Assembly: GCA_916048055.1 (NCBI GenBank)
Contig: CAJZHL010000027.1
Coordinates: 58,034-122,033 of the forward strand
DNA from: Pedinophyceae sp. YPF-701
Taxonomy: Eukaryota; Chlorophyta; Pedinophyceae
Direction: 5' to 3'
DNA: 64,000 bases
Part shown: piece by piece, positions 32,701-43,529 of the stretch
How positions within the stretch are numbered: position 1 is the first letter of the stretch
Layout of the letters: every line of letters begins with the position of its first letter
Program-made: the position numbers and the translations under genes
Notes under the pieces: model-generated
The model's input: the letters and a program-made list of their open reading frames with translations, nothing else
What the model was told of the DNA's origin: nothing
Database searches by the model: none

Positions 32701-33964
32701 GCTGCCCGACCGGCCCCACCATCGTCGCCCCGCAGTCGTCGTACGGCGTCACCAGATCCTTGTCTGGCACGGGCAGCGGGCTGGCGCGGCCGCCGCCCGC
32801 CTGCGACGCCGACAGGCCGAGCCGCGGGCCCCAGAACGGGTGCGGCGCGAAGTCCGTCGGCGCCAGCGGGTTCGACCGCTTCAGGTTGGCCAGCTGCCGC
32901 GCCATCTTGGTCTGCGCGGACGTCAGGGCGCGCTGCGGGGCACGCGGGGGCGGGGCGCGGGTGGGCGGCGACGCGCGGCGCCGAGCAGAGGTCCGCGCGG
33001 GGCGGCCGGCGCGGCGCGGCGGGGCGCGCGCGCGCGCCGGGCGCACCTGGAGGCGTTCGAGTCGCGCGTCTGTTGCCTCGCTGGCGTCCGCGCCGCTCTC
33101 GCCTGGCACCGGCGCGACGACGTCCCAGCAGTCCACCGCTCCGTCGGGATCGTCGAGCGCGTCGTCTGCGCGGGGCGGCGCGCGCGGGCGGCGGCGTGAG
33201 CGGGAGCGCGGGAGGGGGGCGCGGCGGTGCAGCGTGGCGCGCCGGGGGCAGGCGAGGGCCGCTCACCCGCGTCGGGATCGCGCCCGCTGCCAGTCGCGTC
33301 CTGTTCGTCCGCCGCGGCGACGTCCGGCAGGGCACCGGAGGCGCGTCGGGGCTGCAGGGCCTGCGCCAGGGACTTGATGGGCACCTCGACCAGTTGCGCC
33401 TTGCTCTCCGCGTTTGGAGGGGCTCTCCAGGCCCTCACGGCCTTCACAGTCTGCATCGCGCAGGCAGAGAACATCAGGGGAGAAAATCAGTCACCCGCTG
33501 CGACGTGCCGGCCTCGCCCTGTGCAGCGTCTGGCAACTGCCTGGTGCACGGCCACGCGACGGCGTTTCCGCGCGCGCCAGGGGGGCCGTGCTGGCGTCAG
33601 AGCAACGTCGCACCCCCTCACGCGACAGCCGGGCTCGCAGGCGCGGCCCGCGCCACGCATTGCGCACCTGCCCAGACCCATACGGGTCGCGCAGGTCGAC
33701 GTGCGGCTGAATGATGGCCAAAAGCTCGTTCCGCCGCGCGTCTACGTCGTCGCCAGCGCCGCCCTTCGTCGGCGCGAGGTGCAGCAGCACGAGCGGGCGC
33801 TGCTTTGCGTTCACGTTGAGGGCGGCAACATGGACATCGGCGGCCCCGTCGCCCGCGTCCGCGTTCTCCTGCCTGCTGATGCGACCGCACAGCTCCTCTA
33901 CGTTTCGCGCTGGCGCGCTGGGGAGCAGCGTCGCGCCGACCAGCGCGAACGCGGGCGCTGGCAT
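29742..33964 (-). CDS. Papain-fold-like protein with CC and NHY motifs (BIVM-like superfamily)
   Basis: About nine exons, several checked for phase: 33668-33964, 33267-33450, 33047-33165, 32569-32932, then one starting at 32456. Exon 4 holds YDDCGATMVGPVGQQGLKLY and GWVEQSSPCCAAAAVAGAWN, where the second Cys of CC before a helix looks like the nucleophile of a papain-like fold. After a 484-nt intron (30907-31390) the protein continues GLNVWRLLGAGRGRWE and then ALVFHLENHYSLIHAAREW, whose His follows a strand as a catalytic His would. Next is ARPGQRPCYWYDFEWLRSTL. FH-x-x-NHY followed by the RPGQRP block is a conserved pair I associate with BIVM-like and protist/algal flagellate proteins. Basic, Ser/Pro-rich linkers separate these blocks and an acidic tail (ISDHSDSGSDLAGL) closes it. 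Intron 4 (32457-32568) has a GC donor. Substrate is unknown; activity is inferred. Confidence 0.6.
30984..31345. repeat. Large intronic inverted repeat (~360 bp) in the papain-like gene
   Basis: The two arms, about 30984-31152 and 31169-31345, pair around a 16-nt loop. The inner 20 bp is perfect: CTTCAAAGGCTGCCCCGAAG (31133-31152) against its complement (31169-31188). The next ~40 bp, around GCGTTGAGGACTGG, is about 85% matched. Further out, AAGTTGACATTCCCC, then ATCACGGAC, then GCTCTGGGA/TTCTGGGA still align with decreasing similarity. It sits wholly inside the 484-nt intron 30907-31390. Both arms read as protein fragments with shared residues (EITD...H..., KLTFP-F, CVEDW), so it looks like an inverted duplication of a coding sequence. 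Confidence 0.85.
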
Positions 33965-34389
33965 ACTGGAACAGAAGATGCTCTTTGCACGTCCGCAATG
34001 CCGCGCTGGCTGTCGCCGACCGGTCGGCTACGCCCTCGACGTCATCGGAGTGCGCCCCAAGATTCGCTTTGTCGCGCAGAGATCCGTCCCAGGTGACGAC
34101 GCGGGCGCAGGCGGGGGACGGAGCCAGGCGCGGATGATCGCGTGCGGCCACCGCCGCTCTGGCAATGTAATGCTGCGCAGCCTCGACGCACAGATGCTTC
34201 GCGGAGTGGTCGCTCGCGCCGCCCCGCCGGCCCCATCAGCCGCCGCGGCGGCCTGCACGGCGCGCGTTGCACCTGGGGGCGGGGGAGGAATCCTGGGGGC
34301 CGCCGGGTGGGCGCCACGGGCGGCCTAGGGGCTGCGCGGCGGGCGGCGCGCGTCGCTTTGCATGAGTGGACATCGCGGGGGTGCCTATC
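33965..34389. other. Divergent intergenic region papain-like gene / cytochrome c1
   Basis: 425 bp between divergent starts. It may include an additional upstream exon of the papain-like gene, because a minus-strand frame is open to about 34151, but no similarity supports this. It should hold the two promoters. Confidence 0.4.
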
Positions 34390-36344
34390 ATGCTGAGGAA
34401 GGCAGGAGGTAACGTGTTGAAGGCCGCCCTGCGCGGGGGCCTGGCCTCGAGTGCGTCCGTTCAGCAGGTGAGCGCGCACCGTTCGCACAGTGCCGCCGAG
34501 GGAATGTGAGCGCGTTCGAGGCGGGGCGCGGAGGGCGGCCTGCCCCCCTCACGACCGGGAACGGGACGTCCTCGGACGCTGTTGCGCTCCCACCGACGCG
34601 CCGACCGTCGAGCGCCGCGAACTGCACGCTGCAAGGGCGGGAATGCACAGCACCATGTCCTTTCCGCGGCTCGCTCCGGCGTAACGTCCCCACCGAGGCC
34701 GCCTCAACGACTGTTTGTTGCTGTGATGCAGACTGCTGCTGGAGGGGCCTCCGGGACGGCCCTGCGGCTGGCCGCCACCCAGGCCAACGAGGGCGCTGAG
34801 GCTGCCGCTCAGGCGCGGCACAGGTGCGCCCCGTAGCCCCGCCCGGCATGCGATGTCTGGCACTGGGGCTGTTGGCTTGCGTGCCCGGCCACCGCCGGCG
34901 CCTGCCGACGAGCTGTTGCGCGGGGTCCGCGGAAGACATTCAGAACGTGCAGGTCCGCGGGCGTTTTGCCCGCGCGCACCTCTCGTCGGCGCGCTGGGCC
35001 CGCTCCAGCCCTCGCCTCCCAACGCCAGGCGGCCCGCTAGGCGGTCCCGCGCCCTGCGCGGGCCGTCCGCGCAGCCGCGAGCGACCTCCAGTCCTTGTCC
35101 GTCGCCGCGGCAGCCCGTGCGGCCGCGTTCCGCCCCCCCGGGGCCCGCGCTGCGCCCGCCGCTGGGAAACCCTGGTCGCGCCCCCTGGTCGCCTCCACGC
35201 GGCCCCGCGCTGTGTGTTTGCCCCCGCCCGAGCCCCCCCGCGCCGCACACCGACGCGCAGGTGGGGCGAGACGCTCGGCGTGGCCGCCGCGGCGACGGCG
35301 GCGGGCGTCGCGGTCCTGGCGGGCCCCGCGGTGTTCGCGGACGAGGCCGAGCACGGGCTGGAGTCCCCCCCGTACGCGTGGAGCCACGCGGGCCTCTGGG
35401 ACTCGTACGACGTCGCGGCGATCCGCCGCGGGCACCAGGTGTACCAGCAGGTGTGCGCGGCCTGCCACAGCATGGAGTACATCCACTGGCGCGACCTGGT
35501 GGGCGTCGCGTACACCGAGGAGGAGGCCAAGGCGCTCGCGCAGGACGTCGAGGTCGAAGACGGACCCAACGACCAGGGTGAGCCGCCCCCCCGCGCCGCG
35601 CCGCGCCCTGCAACCGCCGCGGCGCCCCGCCTCCGCGCACGTGCGCGGGCGCCCGCGGGCCGCCTCCTGACCCCCGCGCGCGCCGCGACCGTGCAGGCGA
35701 GAACTACTTCCGTCCGGGGCGTCTGTCGGACCCGCTCCCGAAGCCGTACAAGAACGAGGAGCACGCGCGCTACGCCAACGGCGGCGCGTACCCGCCGGAC
35801 CTGTCCCTCATCACCAAGGCCCGCCACGACGGCCAGAACTACGTCTTCTCGCTCCTCCTCGGCTACAGGTGCGCCGCCGCCCGCCACGATGCACGCGCAC
35901 ACACGCACATGCGCACCGGGCCCTCCCGCCCGGGCGGCCGCCGCTGGTCGCCGGGCGGCTCCGTCACGCGGCGGTGTCCCTGCTTCGCCTCACTGCTGTG
36001 CGCGGCGCGCGGTGTGTCGCAGGGAGCCGCCCGAGGGCATCTCGATCCGGGAGGGTCTGTACTACAACCCGTACTTCCCGGGGGGCGCGATCGCGATGCC
36101 GAAGATGCTGAACGACGAGGGCGTGGAGTACGACGACGGCACGCCCGCGACGGAGAGCCAGCAGGCCAAGGACGTGACGACGTTCCTGCAGTGGGCCGCG
36201 GAGCCGGAGCAGGACGAGCGGAAGCTGATGGGGATCAAGTGGATGGTGGCCTTCAGCGTGGCGCTCGTGACGGCCGTGTACTACCGCCGGTGGATGTGGG
36301 CGCCCATCAAGACGCAGAAGGTCGTGCTCGACGTCGTGCGCTAG
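34390..36344 (+). CDS. CYT1: Cytochrome c1, mitochondrial complex III
   Basis: Haem-carrying subunit of the cytochrome bc1 complex, facing the intermembrane space. Five exons, 34390-34467, 34732-34823, 35261-35577, 35697-35868 and 36023-36344, join exactly to 326 aa. Exons 1-2 encode a basic, Ala-rich presequence ([20 protein letters not shown]). Exon 3 has a hydrophobic sorting segment, then [19 protein letters not shown] and the haem site [19 protein letters not shown] (Cys-x-x-Cys-His). Exon 4 gives [19 protein letters not shown], and exon 5 [20 protein letters not shown] with the axial Met, then [20 protein letters not shown] and a C-terminal membrane anchor with YYRR. The presequence plus hydrophobic stretch is the class of precursor normally matured in two steps. 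The C-terminal part is especially close to plant and green algal cytochrome c1. Identification is secure. Confidence 0.97.
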
Positions 36345-36805
36345 GCGGGCCGTGGGGGGCGCGCGGCGGGGGGCAGCGCCGCAGACTCGAAAAAGAAACG
36401 AACAGACTCTTTTGTGATCGGCCGAGCCGAACGTGCGCGTGCCCGCATCACGCGTCACGCACAGTGCGCCCCCAGCGCGGCAGCTCGGACCAAGCAGGCA
36501 GGTGGCCCCCGCGTAGCCCTTCGCGGACGTAGCGACCGCTTTGGCGACGCGGGCGCGTCGTACGCGGCGCCCGGCCAGCGCACCGGCAGCAACGCCCGCA
36601 GAGCAGTGACCCAGTTGCACCACATAAACTGCCTGTGCGGCGGCACAAGGGTTGCTCGCTATGTGCGCGGCGACGCGCGGGGCGCCTGCGCGCACGGCGG
36701 CGTGCCCGGGTCGACCATCGCGGCGTCGGGTGGGGGGTTGGCGTTACACATGCACCAGCCCTTGCGGCAGGTGCGGGCGGCCGGGCCACGCGCCGGCCCG
36801 CGCGC
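36345..36805. other. Convergent spacer cytochrome c1 / DIP13
   Basis: 461 bp between two convergent stop codons. Only the 3' UTRs are expected. Open frames on the plus strand here look like shadow frames with no domain. Confidence 0.4.
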
Positions 36806-38158
36806 TCAGCTGCTGGCCTGCTTGCTCTTCGTCATGTTGACCGTCTCGCGCTTGAGCACCGTGAGCAGCGTCTGCGAGCTCTCCAGAATCTTCATGTAGG
36901 CCGCCTCCGTCTCCGCAATCACCTTGTCGTACTCGTTGCGCGACGCAACCTTGCGCGCCAGCGCCTCGTTCAGCTGCGCCAAGCGACGTGAAAGCACCTG
37001 CGCGCGCGAGCCGGGGGCGGGGTCTGCGGAGTCGGCGGCCGTGCGCGTCCTGGGGGTGCGCGCGTGCAAGGACCGTGCGCGCACGCCGCGGCCGGCGCGC
37101 GAGGCGGGGCGGACGCGGGTCGGGCGGCGCCTCCCGGACATACGGTCGAGCTGCGGCGCGCGAACGCGCGCGAGGGCGCCGTTGCGATGCGCAGCGGGAG
37201 GGCGACAGCGTTGGTGAGGGGTGCGGGGGGCGAGCGGCGCACACGATACGGCGCACACAAGCGGCGCGGGCGGCGGAAGCTGCGAAACAGCGCACGAGGC
37301 GTCGCTCCGGCGCACGGCGGCCCTCGCGGGCCGCTCCGTCGGCGCGGAAAGCCGGACGGCAAGCGCTGGCGCTCGTGCCCGGCCCCTGCGAGGCCGCGGC
37401 TCCCGGGGTGCGCGCGGGCCGCCGGGCGCGTGCGCTGCCGCGCGCGAGCGCCGGGCACCGGGACGGGCGGCCCCGGCGCCCCGGGGCGGGCGGGCCGCCG
37501 CGGGCGGTGGCGGGGGCGGAGGCGGAGGCTGGGCGGTCCGCAGCAGGCATGGCTGGGCCGCCGTGCGGGGGTGGGCGGCCCAGCGTGGGGCGGCGCCGAG
37601 GCACGGGGCAGGGAGGCTCGTTCTCCGTTGTTTCGGGCGCAGTTTCGGCGCCGTGCCGCGGCCGCGGCCGCGGGCTGCCGGCCCGTTGGCACCCGAGGGC
37701 CTACCTGGATGTCATTCTGAATCTTGCCCTTCTCCTGCTCGTCCTCGCGCACCTGCGGGCGGGTGGAGGGCGTCGGGTGTCGGCGCGGGCGTTCGGTCGC
37801 GGTGCGCGGCGCCCACGTTCGAACGGCAGCGCGCGTCCACCACAGGGCATCTGGGACCGCGCCTGCCGGTCAATCTCCCCGCGCTTCTCCCGGAGGTCCT
37901 CGATGCACCTCACGAGCTCATTGTTGTGGTTTTGGAGCTGCGCAGCACGCGGGCGGGGGTGCGCGGGGGGCGCGTCAGCGACGGCACGCGTGTTTCAGTG
38001 CTTGGCCGACCCGCACCGCGCCCGTTGCGCGGCGGGCGGGCGGGCAGGGGGGCCGGCGGGCGCCGCTCGACGGCGGACCGTCGCGCATGCGGTGGGCGGC
38101 GCGCGGGGGCGCCGTGCGCGCGGGGGGGGCGCCGCACCGCTGCGCCCTGGGCAGCCAT
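36806..38158 (-). CDS. DIP13: DIP13/SSNA1, microtubule and basal-body coiled-coil protein
   Basis: Small coiled-coil protein that binds microtubules at centrioles, basal bodies and axonemes; DIP13 was named for its induction at deflagellation in Chlamydomonas, and SSNA1 is the animal form. Four exons: MAAQGAA, then [20 protein letters not shown] then EIDRQAR, then [16 protein letters not shown], then [20 protein letters not shown] and [20 protein letters not shown], then [20 protein letters not shown]. This lines up along the whole of animal SSNA1 ([20 protein letters not shown] and [20 protein letters not shown]). Length about 115 aa, normal. The introns are G-rich, and the largest (about 37000-37700) is much longer than the exons. 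It is followed on the same strand by a coiled-coil EF-hand gene that may share a ciliary role. Confidence 0.92.
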
Positions 38159-38670
38159 GATGGGGTGCTCGCGTCGCTCCCTGTGGGCCTCGCCTGGCTG
38201 AGTGAGGGTGACGCAAGAGCTCTATATCGTTCAAAGAATGCGTGGGGCGCGCGCGGGGCCGGCCCCAGGTCGCCGGGGCGGGCCACGGGGGCCTCGAGGG
38301 AGCCAGGTCGAGGCCAGACGGCCCTGGAGGTCTCAACGAGACTCGCAGGCTCTATCCTAGCTCACACGTGCGGCACACACACTAAGCCGCGCGGCGTGTT
38401 CGCAGCCGCGCCGCCCAGCGCACCTCCACGCCGCCCCCCTCCCCCTGCGTCCGCTCGCGGGCGTCCGTCCGGCGCCGCGGCCGCGGTCACGACCGCTGCA
38501 GGCGCGACAACGTGGGCTGGCAAGCATGCGGCACGGAGCGCGCGTCGGAGGGCGCGAGGCGCGCGTCCGGCGTGGCTGGTTCTTCGCGACACGGCAGAGG
38601 CACGGCGGCGGCGTTTCCGCGATCACACGCCCGCCGGCGCGGGACGGCGCAGCAGCGGCGGCGGGCCCCG
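38159..38670. other. Intergenic spacer between DIP13 and the EF-hand coiled-coil gene
   Basis: 512 bp between two minus-strand genes, expected to hold the DIP13 promoter and the 3' UTR of the other gene. No repeat or gene recognised. Confidence 0.4.
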
Positions 38671-40160
38671 TCACCCGCGCCACCAGAGCAGGAACTCCCC
38701 GAAGGATATCTCCCCCGCGCTGGAGCGATCGAGCTGCGCGACGGCTTGCGAGAGCTGGTGCGCGTTGAGCGGCACGCCCAGGTCGCGCATGAGTGCGTCG
38801 AGGCTGGTGGTGGGGATGGAGCCCGACCCCTCGGGGTCGTACTGCGAGAATGCGACGGCGATGTTCTCGTCCGTGGGCTCCTCCGGCGGCGCGGCGCCCC
38901 CCGGCTGCGCGGCCTGCTGCTCCGAGGGCTCCGCGCTGGGCAGCGGCGACCCCTGCGCCGACCCGCCGGCAGCGCTCTTGGCGCGGCGCGACTTCCGCGC
39001 GGCCTCGGAGATGCCGAGCACGCTCTCGAGCTGCGCGTACGCGTCCTTCTGCTCGCGCTGCTTCCGCTTGAGGCGCTCGATGAGCTCCAGCTCCAGCGCG
39101 GCCATCTTGGCCAGCTCGCGCTCCTTGTTCTCGCGCGCCTTGATCTCCGCGAGGAGGCGCTGCTCGTACTCGCTCGCGGTCTGCTCCATCTCCTTGAGCT
39201 TGCGCTCCTCCATCCCGCGCGCCGCCTTCTCGCGCTCCTGCTTGATGCGCTGCCGCTGCTCGACCGCCGCCTTCCGCGCCTTGAGCCGCTCCTTCTCCAG
39301 CAGCACGAGCAGCTCCTCGCGCTCCGCCTTGACGCTCGCCGCCAGCTCCTGCCGCTCCGCCACCACGCGCGCCTCCTTCTCCTCCTTGGCCTGCTGCGAC
39401 TCCAGCTTGGCCCGCGCGTTCACGTCGCGCTGCTTCGCCACCTCCAGCGCCACCTCGCGCCGGTGCACCTCCTTCTCCAACAACTTCCGCTCGTTCCGCT
39501 GCCGCTGCCGCAATATCTCCTTCGCGCGCGACTTGGTCTCCGCAATGCGCTTCTGCGCCCGCGCCTCCTCCCGCTCCAACTGCCTGCGGGCGGGGGGGGG
39601 TTGGGGGGCGCGGGAGGGTGGGCGCGCCGGACCGGGCGACGGGCGGCGCGGGCGGGCGCGCCGCGGACGCACGCTGGGCGGGCGGGGCGGTGCGGGCGCG
39701 ACCGGGGCATGCGACCCGTGCGAGACGTGGGGCGGGGCGGCGGGGGCGGGGCGCGCGGGTGCGGGCGCGGGGAGAGGACGGAGGGTCGCGCGGGGGCGCG
39801 CGGGGGGCGCGCTGCCGCCCGGTGCCGCGAGGGAACGCGCGGGAGGCAGGGGCGGTGCCGCGGGGGCGTGGCGGAGGCGCCTCGCCGGCCGAGGGGCGCG
39901 GGCGTCGCCGCAGCCGGCGGCGGGGGCCGTGCGGCGCCGCGGGCCGTCGCGGGCGGCGCGGCGGTGCTGGGGCGGGCGGGCGCGGGGGCGGGATGGCGGC
40001 GCGGGCACTGTGCGCACCTGACGCGGTTGTACAGCCGCACAGCGTCATCCTCGGCCGCCTTCCTTAGCCGCTTCTCGTACAGCACGGTCGTCTGCCGCCC
40101 CGTGGAGGTCGACATCCCGTCCAGGCTGCGGGACAGCCCGTCCACGCCCTTGGTGCCCAT
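38671..40160 (-). CDS. Coiled-coil protein with C-terminal EF-hand, possible ciliary protein
   Basis: Two exons, 40018-40160 and 38671-39583, join in phase (CAG|GTGCGC to GCAG) to 351 aa. The first ~45 residues (MGTKGVDGLSRSLDGMSTST, then VLYEKRLRKAAEDDAVRLYN) are followed by about 200 residues of strongly charged coiled coil (LEREEARAQKRIAETKSRAK onward, with many Glu/Arg/Lys heptads). A Pro/Gly/Ser linker follows (about residues 245-280). The C-terminus reads VAFSQYDPEGSGSIPTTSLD, ALMRDLGVPLNAHQLSQAVA, QLDRSSAGEISFGEFLLWWR. The D-x-D/E-G-S-G loop gives one recognisable EF-hand (DPEGSGSIPTTS), and DRSSAGEISFGE looks like a weaker second one. This layout is seen in flagellar and basal-body proteins, and DIP13 lies next to it, but I cannot assign a specific family. 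A role in cilia is inference. Confidence 0.65.
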
Positions 40161-41310
40161 GGCCGGTGCACCCAGCGCCGCGCTGGCACCGCCGACGCGC
40201 CCCCCACCTCAGACGCTCCGGCGCGACGTCCTCCTAGGGGGCCTCCTGGCCGCACGCCTGCGTGCACGGCGCGAGGGCGCCGTTGTGGGCGAGGACGGCC
40301 CGCCACACCAGCGCGAGCCCGGGGGGAGACGAGGGCGGGGACCGCGCGCTGCGGGGGCACCCGCGGCGCCCGCGAGGCGGCCCGCTCGCGAGCGCGGGCG
40401 ACTGGCTCGCGGCCGCGGCCGGGCGCGGGCGCCCGGGTCGCGTGTGGGCCGCCTCGCGGGCCCACGACGGAGCAGGCTCGCAGTGGCAATTTTGCCGGGT
40501 CGACGCAGGCGGTCGACACGGCGCACGGACCGGGCGCAGGCCATGGAAACATTGCGGTTCGGGGGGCGTGACGTTGCACCGCCGCGCGGGCCGTCCGTCG
40601 CGGGCCCGGGCGCCGTTCCTCGCTCCGCACCTCTAGCACGCCTCGGGGCAACGCGCTCGCCTCCTCAGCGCCGCTCGCGACCGTCGCCGCGCCTCGCTGA
40701 ATCACACAGACTGGCAATTCGCGGCGCGCGCCCGCCCATTCCCCCCCGCCGGTGCGTACGGGTGCCCGGACTCCCCCCAGGTGGCCCGAACCGGCCTCCG
40801 CCGGCAGCCCCGGGCTCTAGGGGAGCGGCTGGCGCGCGGCGGACGACCAGCAGGAGCCCGGGGTCGCGGTCGCAGCGGATCGTCCAGGTATTCGCCCCGT
40901 GCGCGCAGCCCTGCCCCTGCGTGTCACCTGTCACAACCTCGGCACCGCACAGGCGCCGCGTGCTGCCCCGGTGCTGCGGCCCGCGGACCAGCGCGACCGC
41001 GAGCGGACGCGTCCCGGCCCGACCTCGCGCCCCCGCCGCGCGCCGTGGCCGCGCTGTCCCTGCGTGGCCGTCGCGCCGCGGTCTCTGCGCTGGCGAGAGC
41101 GCGGGGCCCTGGCCGTGGCCCGTGCGCGCGGCGCGCTGCACGGAGCACGCCGACCTGCGTCCTCAGACCACAGCCCCTGGTCGAGGACGCCCGTGCGATC
41201 GCGTGGCGGCGCCTCCGCGCAGCAACGCACCGGGCCGCGCGTGAGGTCCCGCGGCCCCTCCGAGCTGCCTGTGCAGGTCACCCGCCGCCGAATAGCCACC
41301 GCTGCCCACC
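40161..41310. other. Divergent intergenic region EF-hand gene / USP14
   Basis: 1,150 bp between divergent starts, very GC-rich. Frames on both strands are Arg/Pro/Ala-rich shadows. No convincing gene, repeat or RNA element. It should contain the two promoters. Confidence 0.45.
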
Positions 41311-43443
41311 ATGGCCGGGGAGGTGTTGAAAGGTGCGCCGCTGGGGATTGCCGCGGGCGCGCGCGACGCCGCGTGCTTCCCGGGAGACGCGACTGTTCGC
41401 CTGCAGCAGCACCCGCCACGCGCCCCGCGATCGCCCCGGGCCGCCGATGCCGCGCCCGACGCCGCGGAGTCGATCGCCGCACACGCCCTCCACGCAGCGC
41501 CGCCGCCCGCCCGCGCGATCCCCGCCCCCCCGCGTCGCCGCGCCGTCCGGCCCCGCGCGCTGCCGCCGCGGAGCGAGGCGCGCCGCCGCACCGGCCGCCC
41601 ACGGTCGCCGCCGCCCCCGCCCCCGGTGCCCGCAGTGTCGGTGAAGTGGGGGAAGCAGTCGTACGATGTCGAGATCGACACGTCCCTGCCCGCCTCGGCG
41701 TTCAAGGCACAGCTCATGTCCCTCACAGGTGCGACGCGACGCGACGCGACGCGCGCCCCGGCCCGCCCGCGCGCGTGCCGCCTGCCCGCGCGCTCCGTCC
41801 CGACGGGCTCCTCGGCGCGCGCGCCCCGCAGGCGTGCCGGTGGAGCGGCAGAAGGTGATGGTGAAGGGCGGGATGCTGAAGGACGACGCCGAGTGGGCGA
41901 AGACGGGGGTGAAGCAGGGCTCGCGGGTGAGAGCGCGCGCCCCTGTCTTGCGGGGGGGTCCGGGGCGTTGGCCGACGGCGACCGGCGGTGGTGGGTGATT
42001 GCTGACCTGCGTTGTTGTCGCGTTGGTGGGCGTGCGCGGTGCAGCTGATGATGATGGGGACGGCGGACAAGGTGGTGGAGGCGCCGAAGGAGGAGATGGT
42101 GTTTCTGGAGGACCTCCCCCCCGAGCAGGCGGCGCACAGCGCGGTGAAGAAGTACGGCATGGGGCTGACGAACCTGGGCAACACGTGCTACATGAACTCG
42201 TGCCTGCAGTGCCTGTACAGCGCCAAGGGTCTGCGCGCGGCGCTGGCGTCGTACGAGCCCGCGGGCGGCGGCCTGGACCACCAGCTCACGAGCCACCTCA
42301 AGGGCCTGTTCCGGCAGATCGAGGGGGCGAGCGCGCCGGTGCAGCCGATGGCCTTCCTGAGCACGCTGCGGCAGAGCTTCCCGCAGTTCGCGGAGATGCA
42401 GCAGGGCATGCCGATGCAGCACGACGCCGAGGAGTGCTGGAGCGTGGTGGTCAACACGCTCACGGGGAAGCTCAAGGGCGACGCGGCGTCGATCGACGCG
42501 CTCCTCGGCGTGGGCCTCAAGACGGAGCTCGTGAGCGAGGAGACGGGGGAGTCGATCGTGACGGAGAAGCTCGAGCACAAGCTGATCTGCAACATCACCT
42601 CGGAGGTCAACCACCTGCACGAGGGCATCCGCCTGGGCCTCAAGGACGACCGCCAGCAGACGTCCGCGAAGACCGGCGCGATGACCACCTTCCGCGGCTC
42701 CTCGCGCATCACGCGGCTCCCGCAGTACCTCACCGTGCAGGAGCTGCGCTTCTTCTTCAAGGCCGAGGCGCAGCAGAAGGCCAAGATCCTGCGCAAGGTC
42801 GCGCTCTCCGTGTCGCTCGACCTGCACGAGTTCTGCACGCCCGAGCTCCAGGCCGAGCTCGCCGCGCCGCGCGACGCGTACAAGGCCGTGCTCGACGCGC
42901 GCGTGGCGCAGAAGAAGGGCGCGAAGGGCGACGAGGGCGCGAAGGGCGAGGGCGCGGGCGAGGGGCACGACGCGAAGCGGGCCAAGGGCGACGAGGGGGC
43001 CGCGGGGAGCGGGATGGACGTGGACGGCGACAAGGGCGACAAGGGCGACAAGGGCGACGGCGCAGGTACGGGGCCGCGCGAGGCGGTGCGGCGCTGCCTG
43101 CCCGCGGGCGCAGGTGGTGCGCGCTGTGCTGCGCCGGCGCCGAGCCGCGGTCGCGCGTTGCGTGCGGGCGTGCGTTGCAGGGCCGTCGAAGAGCTGGGAG
43201 AGCCACGTGGGCAAGATGACGGGGCGGTTCGACCTGACGGCGGTGCTGACGCACAAGGGGCGGAGCGCGGACTCGGGGCACTACGTTGCGTGGGTCAAGC
43301 AGGACGACGGCACGTGGGTCGAGTTCGACGACGACAACATGATCCTGCGCAAGGACGAGGACATCGTCAACCTGTCGGGCGGGGGCGACTGGCACATGGC
43401 CTACATGCTGCTGTACACCGCGCAGACGGTGCCCGCGGAGTGA
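41311..43443 (+). CDS. UBP6: Proteasome-associated ubiquitin hydrolase, USP14/UBP6 type
   Basis: Cysteine deubiquitinase that binds the 26S proteasome through its ubiquitin-like domain and trims ubiquitin chains. Exon 1 is tiny (ATG 41311, MAGEVLK); it joins in phase to VSVKWGKQSYDVEIDTSLP, the ubiquitin-like domain start, then GVPVERQKVMVKGG and a Leu-rich exon. The catalytic domain starts GMGLTNLGNTCYMNSCLQCL with the active Cys in NTCYMN. Further blocks: QHDAEECWSVVVNTLTGKL, SRITRLPQYLTVQELRFFF. The His box is SADSGHYVAWVKQDDGTWVE, then FDDD-NM. Between about residues 405 and 470 there is a repetitive, charged stretch with several KGDEGAKGEG and DKGDKGDKGD units, probably disordered. It ends DWHMAYMLLYTAQTVPAE. 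Identification is firm; inner exon limits are partly by eye. Confidence 0.92.
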
Positions 43444-43529
43444 CGCCGGTGTGACCCGCGAGCGCCGTGCGCACGCACGCACGCAGCCGTCGAGAATCAC
43501 AGCTGCCTGCAGACCCCCCCCCTGTCGTC

